Shown here piece after piece: positions 38,340-52,500 of a stretch of DNA of 52,500 bases. This DNA is from Glandiceps talaboti. Taxonomy: Eukaryota; Hemichordata; Enteropneusta; Spengelidae. The stretch spans positions 14,963,503 to 15,016,002 of the forward strand of contig NC_135551.1 of the NCBI RefSeq assembly GCF_964340395.1, written 5' to 3'. Both the position numbers and the translations under genes were made by a program. Numbering within the stretch: the first letter of the stretch is position 1; each line of letters opens with the position of its first letter. The notes beneath the pieces were generated by a model. The model had not been told where the DNA came from and did no database searches. It was given only the letters and a program-made list of their open reading frames with translations.

Positions 38340-39100
38340 TTGTTTTTGGCTCATCCCACTCTAAAACGGGTATAAAATGTCGAATTTTTGATTTTGACAG
38401 GGCCGTGTGGAACCACTTTGAAGACCTTGTACCTCTAGCTCTTGTACACGATTACAGTAGTGAACTATAAGGATTGCAAAAATGTTGATGGCGAAATAGT
38501 ATTCCAATTTCTCGAGTTGAATGCGACTCAAATGTAGAGCCCAGTGTGAGATCATCTTACCTGACCAATACATAAACTCAGAAATGTTTATGAATTTGAC
38601 TTGTAAACAGTTAATGTAACGCTTTTTGTGTACATTATATTTCTTGGTTTCAATTATTACGCTGCTTCCCCCAAAATAAACGATTTACACAAAACCAGAA
38701 CAGGGTAGAAGTGGCCTAGTGGCGTGATATATGTATGCTGAAGCCCTATAAGAAAATGGTTTGAGCTAATTACCTCCTGCGTAAGGTCGAGGGTCATTTT
38801 CCCTAGATCGATTGAGTGGCTGATGGTAATGTTGCGTATTCTGGTAAACAAGGACTGTTTTTCCCGAATAACGGAATGATCACGCCAAATTGTGTGTGGT
38901 GACTGACAACTGATTATTCAGCTTCAATTTGACGTCAAGGAAAATTATAATTTCCGTTTCGTTGGCTCTCAATCTCGATCAGAAGTAAGCCCAAGATCAA
39001 CCGTCTACAAACGTCGCTTTGTTCAAATTGTTGCATAGCGTTTGTTAGTGCATGCATTTGACACGGCGTTGTTCCTGGAAAAAAAATCTGTCAGCATTTA
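38340..39100. promoter_or_regulatory. Probable divergent MRPL19/STK40 promoter interval
   Basis: This lies between the MRPL19 start codon (minus) and the candidate STK40 leader exon (plus). Sequence from about 38880 has more CpG than the surroundings. I cannot place a TATA box or start site. Inferred from geometry only. Confidence 0.4.
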
Positions 39101-39171
39101 TCAAAAATCGCATTCGACTACGCCTCTTCCACGCATTTGACGAAGATAATGTCGTCGTAGTAATGTGAAAG
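39060..39171 (+). other. STK40: Candidate STK40 5' UTR exon (3' end at 39171)
   Basis: The coding exon has an acceptor in its leader (TTTATTTTCAG, ending 41782), so an upstream non-coding exon must exist. The best donor found is GAAAG|GTAAGC at 39172 in the CpG-richer stretch. The 5' boundary is unknown; 39060 is a placeholder. Confidence 0.4.
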
Positions 39172-39174
39172 GTA

Positions 39175-41285
39175 AGCGAATTGAAATGTTGTACATTGGC
39201 GTAGTTTGTACAACAACGTTGCACCAAGATGGCCACGGGCACTGGAATTAGGTTCATGGGCGGTCGGTCATTGTTGCTAGTAATAGAACAACAGCAACAC
39301 TTTTGCTACGAAGGACATCCCTTGTTTAAAACGATTTTACTTAATCGGTACTTTTAAGGCAACTATTTAAAAGTAGTATGTGAACACATTCTTCTTTATA
39401 GCGTAATTATGCTGCTGACATAAAATAACTGTCTAAAAGTCCAGTTCACCCACTAAATTATGACTAGCAATAGTATATGGCTGATATGTGAAATATTTAA
39501 CCCCCACCCTATCCAGACGCACAATAAATTTAAACAGTTTATTAGGTTATACCACATGCTAATCATGAAATAGGGAACTTGAAACAGATATCTGACAAAA
39601 GTACGTTGAGAATTGAATGAAAACAATATTGAAACTACGGAAGTACATGTGTATACTTCCATGATGGAAGTACATGTACCAAAAATAACTATTTTCATTA
39701 GTAATGTATAGAGAAGTTCAGCAGTTAATAACAAGAAGTGATAACAAGTCCCTTGTAAAACCAACCCACCCTCTCCACTCGTCTGCATTTCTACAGTTGT
39801 CAATTTTGGATTGCTTTGTGAAATTTGTCCTGTTATTTCAATACTGTTTGAATCTTAAAAGCATGAATGCAAAGCTAACATTGTTCTGGGGTTTAAAATA
39901 TGCAGATTTTCACTGCATCATCTATTCATGACTGCACATGTAGATTTGTAGTGTTCTTTTGAGTGCAGACTCTGGAATGATAAACAGCACAAGAACAACA
40001 ACAGTGCAGCCACAATTACTAGTATTGAAGGCTCAAACAAAAGCAATAGACTATATGTATATAGAGGCACCATATTGACAATGATAGAGATGATACACTG
40101 TCTATGCTAAAGCACACCACATATATACACCATAGAGGTATGAGTGATTCCTGATCATTATATCTCCATGCATACACCATGGAAGTTGCATCTGTCACCA
40201 TAGTCATTCTCCCTCCATGCATATGCTGAACAAAGTTAGTTACAACATTGGAAGTATAATTATGTATACTGCCAAGCAATGTACAAAATCTAGACCATTC
40301 CATTATCAATGCAGAATCTCTCTTTTTGTTTATTTCCCCTTTCTGTATGGTGTATGGCATTTTCTTTTTTGTCTTCAAGGGTATTTGCTTTGTAGGTGTA
40401 AAATAACAATACACAAAAGTAGATTAAATAACAAAGACCTAGGGAGTGTCAGACAATCCAGAGCCAGCCAAGGCCTACATGTATATACATCAGGTTATTA
40501 ACCCACCACCTACAATGTACCCACCCCCCACATCCTCATTGTTTTCTTCACTAGGTGGTTTATAAACTTAGTAGCCATGTTAAAATCCCACTTCGGATTA
40601 GGATAATAATCTAGGTGTAAAAAAAATAGTTATTTGGCAGAGCTTTAGAATATGTTGGTCCTGAGCAAAAGAATATTCCCATGTAACTTCCTTGTAGTCC
40701 TTCAGCACTGGATTCATTGGAACTGATAATGCGCAAAAGCTTTTTCTGTTGAATAAGTCATGCTAAAAATAACCTAATTTACTATTTTTGAGTTGCATAA
40801 ACTGTTAAAATGGTGACTGTTCTCTTAACTAAAAAGAATACTGTATTTACAAATGGAGCCTTGTGAACAATTACATAGAAAATACTTCACAATTAAGTTG
40901 TCGCATTCTTCTAGTATTGGAATTCTGCTGCATTCTTCTATAATTAGATGTTTATGGGGGGGGGGGGGGGGTTGTGTGCCGGCCATTTGTGTCCATCTCT
41001 AATATTTTCCCCTTGCTAAAAGCATGGACAATCACATGTCTCAAATCATCAACTTTCATTTGTCCGGGAATGCACTCCTAGGTTGTCACAACATTCGTGT
41101 TATCCTATCAATGGAGTCCCATGTTATCATTATTTTGTTCTGGACCAACTTTTTCTTTGTATCTCTACCAGACAACTATCTTTGACACATGACATAGTAA
41201 TCCTACATATAAGCTGGTTTTTACTTCATTCTAGAAAAGATAAAGTAGTAAACTTAATTTGGAATGTAATTATGTGTTCTGCAAA
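39175..41285. other. STK40 intron 1, mostly unannotated
   Basis: No gene or transposon recognised. A G17 run stands at 40956-40972. Confidence 0.45.
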
Positions 41286-41287
41286 TC

Positions 41288-41462
41288 GCTTTGAATATAG
41301 TGTAGGAAATTGTTATAAACAAACAAACAAAGAAACAAAACATTGTTATCATTATCAATGTCATTGAAATGATGTCAGTGTCGCAGGCAATCATAATGTA
41401 ATGATAACAATATTTTGTTTGTGCAATGTATAGCAATTTCCTGCGTACACTATATTTAAAGC
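41288..41462. mobile_element. Fold-back MITE-like element
   Basis: About 70-bp arms: GCTTTGAATATAGTGTA... with its inverted partner ending TACACTATATTTAAAGC. The internal blocks AACAAAcAAAg and AATATTGTTATCAT also pair. The loop is about 30 bp. It lies in STK40 intron 1. Confidence 0.8.
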
Positions 41463-41504
41463 AGTCATAATGTACAATTGTTATCCCATGCATGGACCTA
41501 TAGT

Positions 41505-41650
41505 GACACAATGAACCTTTATTCTTCCTGTACTACCTGGCAAGCAAGCAATCAAACCATTACAAGTTTGATGTAGAGCATAGAATTAAATCCTTCACAT
41601 AGTAACCGCTATCCTGTCAGATACCTAATTATGCAGCTTGCTTGACTCTA
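41505..41650. repeat. Dispersed repeat, partial copy 3 of 3
   Basis: The diverged middle part of the repeat seen at 8955-9290 and 43055-43365 (TAGTGACACAATG..., ATTAAATCCTTCACA, CGCTATCCTGTCAG). Confidence 0.55.
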
Positions 41651-41791
41651 GTTTCTAATAAGAAAAACTTACCTCCAGATGTAGTTATAAATTGTTATAA
41701 ATTTGTTATTGTAGTACATCAATTGATTGTAGATTTAATTTCAAATATAAAATGAAAGTGTTATTTTAAACTTTATTTTCAGGTAGCTACA

Positions 41792-50000
<8,209 letters not shown>

Positions 50001-50601
50001 GGTGTGACACACAGGGTTGATATTTTTTCGTTAATTTTTTTTCCATCGTCAGTATCTGTGACATGAAGTGCAATTAAGTAAAGTGTGAAATGAGTGATGC
50101 TACAATCGTGAGGTCGTGACGCAACTGGCCATCAGGTATTTGAAGTGTCAAAGTTCATCAAGTTGAACACTCGTATGGACATCCATGTTGAAAGGCATAT
50201 TTTATTGTAATTAAAGTTGTTTCCCATTACATGTATTGTGGAGACAAATATCTTTTCTCCCATTTATTTGTCAGCACTCCTGTTTCTGAGTCTTTTCAAT
50301 TGTAAGATAAATTTATCAAATTTGTGAATATTTGTACTAGTTCCGTTTTATCAAGGTTTGTAATGTAAATTTTTGTAATTTACGTATATACCTGTTCCGA
50401 GTATTCTCACCAACACACATTTCCACCCCATGCTACCTTCTCACGTAAGTGTTGGCAACAGTTTTGAAGATAACATTTTTTAGAATGGCACACATGTTTG
50501 GACTAGTGTCAGATAAATGAGCCCACCTATTGTGTGGAACTACTTGTCCATGAATCTAAAATGGCATAAAAAATGTAGATAATGTCTTAAAAATATAGTA
50601 A

Positions 50602-50607
50602 AATAAA
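50602..50607 (+). terminator. STK40: STK40 poly(A) signal
   Basis: AATAAA about 600 bp after the stop. The 3' UTR 50001-50625 has no other open reading of note. Confidence 0.6.
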
Positions 50608-50652
50608 GTACAAATGTTCTAATTATTCAACGTTTACCTTCTCATATTGTTG

Positions 50653-50670
50653 GTCACTAGAGGGCGCTAT
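50653..50670 (+). promoter_or_regulatory. CTCF-like motif just beyond the STK40 3' end
   Basis: GTCACTAGAGGGCGCTAT, the closest of the three to the CTCF consensus CCACTAGAGGGCGCT. It lies 46 bp after the poly(A) signal. Confidence 0.45.
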
Positions 50671-50679
50671 TTCATTTAA

Positions 50680-51240
50680 AGTAGAACAAGCTGAGTTTAT
50701 AAGCTACATTCCACATCGATGCGTGTCTTCTATAATGCTACAATTATCATTTGGCACTAGTAGAACAGTTGATTGCATGGTAGGAATTTCCTGAAATGTT
50801 TTAGATATGTTTCACAAATTACATCATCAGATAGTTTCTGAGTTACAGCTTAATGCCAGGTTTAAGTTCAGTCAATTTCAAGTTATGATTAAGTGTGCTT
50901 CAGTAGGTAGAGTAATGTGAGTGCATTTTTAATATGTAGAGAAAACTATGCCTACAGACGTATTAACTTAGCTTGTGCCCCTTTAAAGTCAACTGTTGAA
51001 ATGATTGTGGTTTGTTGATGTGTTGCAAATAATATTCTGTAAAAAAAAAATTAGCAAGCCCTGTTTTTTCCAGCACTTAGGATATATTAAATCACATAAC
51101 AAAAGTCTGGTTTAAACTCATTGCTCAATGTCATAAGGGATCGGTCAGTTTCTTCGGTTGGGCAGGAGGGGGGATTGGGAGGGGAGTCACCCTGTTTTTA
51201 GCACAACTTATACTGATAAGGTTCAGTAGTGCTATATGCA
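50680..51240. other. Intergenic, unannotated
   Basis: AT-rich, with a short G-rich stretch near 51166-51186. Nothing recognised. Confidence 0.5.
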
Positions 51241-51255
51241 TGGCATAGTGTATGT

Positions 51256-51256
51256 A

Positions 51257-51297
<41 letters not shown>

Positions 51298-51720
51298 AAC
51301 TTAAAGTCAAAAACCAATTGACTGATTGCCACTATCTTTGGTGGGTGTATTACCTTGGGTGTCTAGTTGGGGAAATTGTGCAGATCAAAACGATCTTACC
51401 ACCGGTGTGTGATGTGGGTCAAAAAATGTGATTTTTGTTCAAAAAACTTCAACTCAAAAACTACTGGGCAGATTAGTCTAAAATTTGGTGGGAACATGTT
51501 TAGATTGAGATTTGTACACGACATGATGATCCCATCAGTGATATGCAAATTAGGGCTAATAATATATTTTTGGTAACAAATCTTTAAAACTACTAAGTAG
51601 ATTGGGCTGAAATGTAATGGGGGTGCTTTTAAAAAACTTTACAGTTGTGCTACAATGACCACCTATAGTTCTGTGACATATCAATGACTTTACTATACAT
51701 GCAATATTAATGCCACTGTA
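51256..51720. repeat. (GT)n with adjoining dispersed repeat
   Basis: A GT tract of about 35 bp is followed by repeated phrases such as CAAAAACTACTGGGCAGATT and AAAATTTGGTGGGAA, which recur with a spacing of roughly 130 bp. Confidence 0.6.
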
Positions 51721-51809
51721 CTGATGTTATGGGCCCATTTTTATGTGACATGCGAAACTCATTTAAAACTTGCATTTACTTTAGCTTCAAAAACTTTCGA
51801 AGCTCTACC

Positions 51810-52360
51810 TCAAAGGCTATGAATAACCTAACCGGATCTGTTAGGGGAGACCTCTAGGACTCCCTCATCCTCAGAGGTCACTCATGCATTCAACCAACAA
51901 TCAGACGTACCAACCTTTTTACTGTCATAATGTAATGGTATTAAACTTTTCATAAAGAGTTTTCACCTTATGCTAAATTGAGATGATATTGTCTTTTAAA
52001 AGATGTGAAATGTTTGTCAAGATAGTCAAAACATTGCATTAAAACTCCAAATCTCCCTTACCAATGATACTACCAGTAGATGTGCTGACCTTACACTATA
52101 ATGATTAAGAACTTATTTCAACTCTATGTAAGTATGTAAGTTATAAATAATAGTTACTGATACTTGATGGTGCTGTCTTGTAAAGCTTGGAGGTTATTGC
52201 ATGGAATTGTCTGAATAGTCTCAAAATTGCCTATTAAGAGTAAAAAAGCTCCAGGGCTTCTAGGGGAGACCCTTAGGACCCCCATGAGAGGTGTACATAT
52301 TCCCATCTCAACTCCATTTTGTATATGCATTTACCCTGTGTTGTCAATAATTATATAAGT
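51810..52360. repeat. Dispersed repeat, copy 2
   Basis: Counterpart of 29980-30830 in the same orientation, without long C runs. The final 140 bp of the window shows nothing further. Confidence 0.7.
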
Positions 52361-52500
52361 GGTTTATTTACCCAAGCGTATAAAATGATTACAAAATAAT
52401 GGTAACAAAAATCAAAAGAGAGGAGGGTAAATGGGGAATCAAGAAATAGCTTACAGCTAGTCTAGCCTGATCCCCGACATTGTATATTGCGAATGAAAAC

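Noticed and set aside
38510-38573. NISEFMYWSG on the minus strand before GTAAGA, similar to MRPL19 NIPEFYVG before GTAAGT
   Set aside because: Similarity covers about 25 bases only and the complete MRPL19 model does not need it; probably chance, although a decayed exon duplicate is possible.
39045-39257. Minus-strand ATG frame (MNLIPVPVAILVQRCC) considered as MRPL19 exon 1
   Set aside because: It needs a weak donor (GTACAA) and would overlap the STK40 leader head-on; the exon at 38272-38338 has the right phase, a better donor and a better presequence.

Overview
The window is an intron-bearing, AT-rich eukaryotic nuclear sequence. Its canonical GT-AG introns, very dense microsatellites, LINE relics, MITE-like elements and conserved metazoan genes point to an invertebrate animal. 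The dispersed repeat types suggest a marine lophotrochozoan, hemichordate or cephalochordate, but nothing fixes the species.

Layout. 0-3.6 kb: a (CT)n tract, a broken cytochrome P450 first exon (+) and a broken LINE endonuclease fragment (+). 3.8-8.4 kb: two blocks of a 27-bp minisatellite with dispersed repeats between and after them. 8.4-15.1 kb: repeats, a large inverted repeat, a possible two-exon gene of unknown function (-) and a LINE 3' end. 15.4-23.5 kb: an 11-exon gene (-) that I assembled from splice sites and phases. It encodes a 530-residue protein made of two homologous four-helix membrane units, a duplicated linker and two all-cysteine RING-like domains, and it is the most interesting object here. 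24-31 kb: mostly simple repeats, including a striking 420-bp compound tetranucleotide array. 31.6-32.2 kb: an intact P450 last exon (+).

33.8-38.3 kb: a complete five-exon gene for mitochondrial ribosomal protein bL19m (MRPL19, -). 41.8-50.0 kb: a complete seven-coding-exon gene for the pseudokinase STK40 (+), with a probable non-coding first exon ending near 39171. These two genes are divergent and probably share the promoter interval 38.34-39.1 kb. 50-52.5 kb: STK40 3' UTR, a CTCF-like motif and dispersed repeats.

The genes do not form a pathway. MRPL19 is a mitochondrial translation protein, STK40 is a COP1 ligase adaptor by family knowledge, and the RING-like membrane protein is inferred to be a ubiquitin ligase. 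All three gene models rest on reading frame, splice-site and phase consistency; none has been checked against transcripts.
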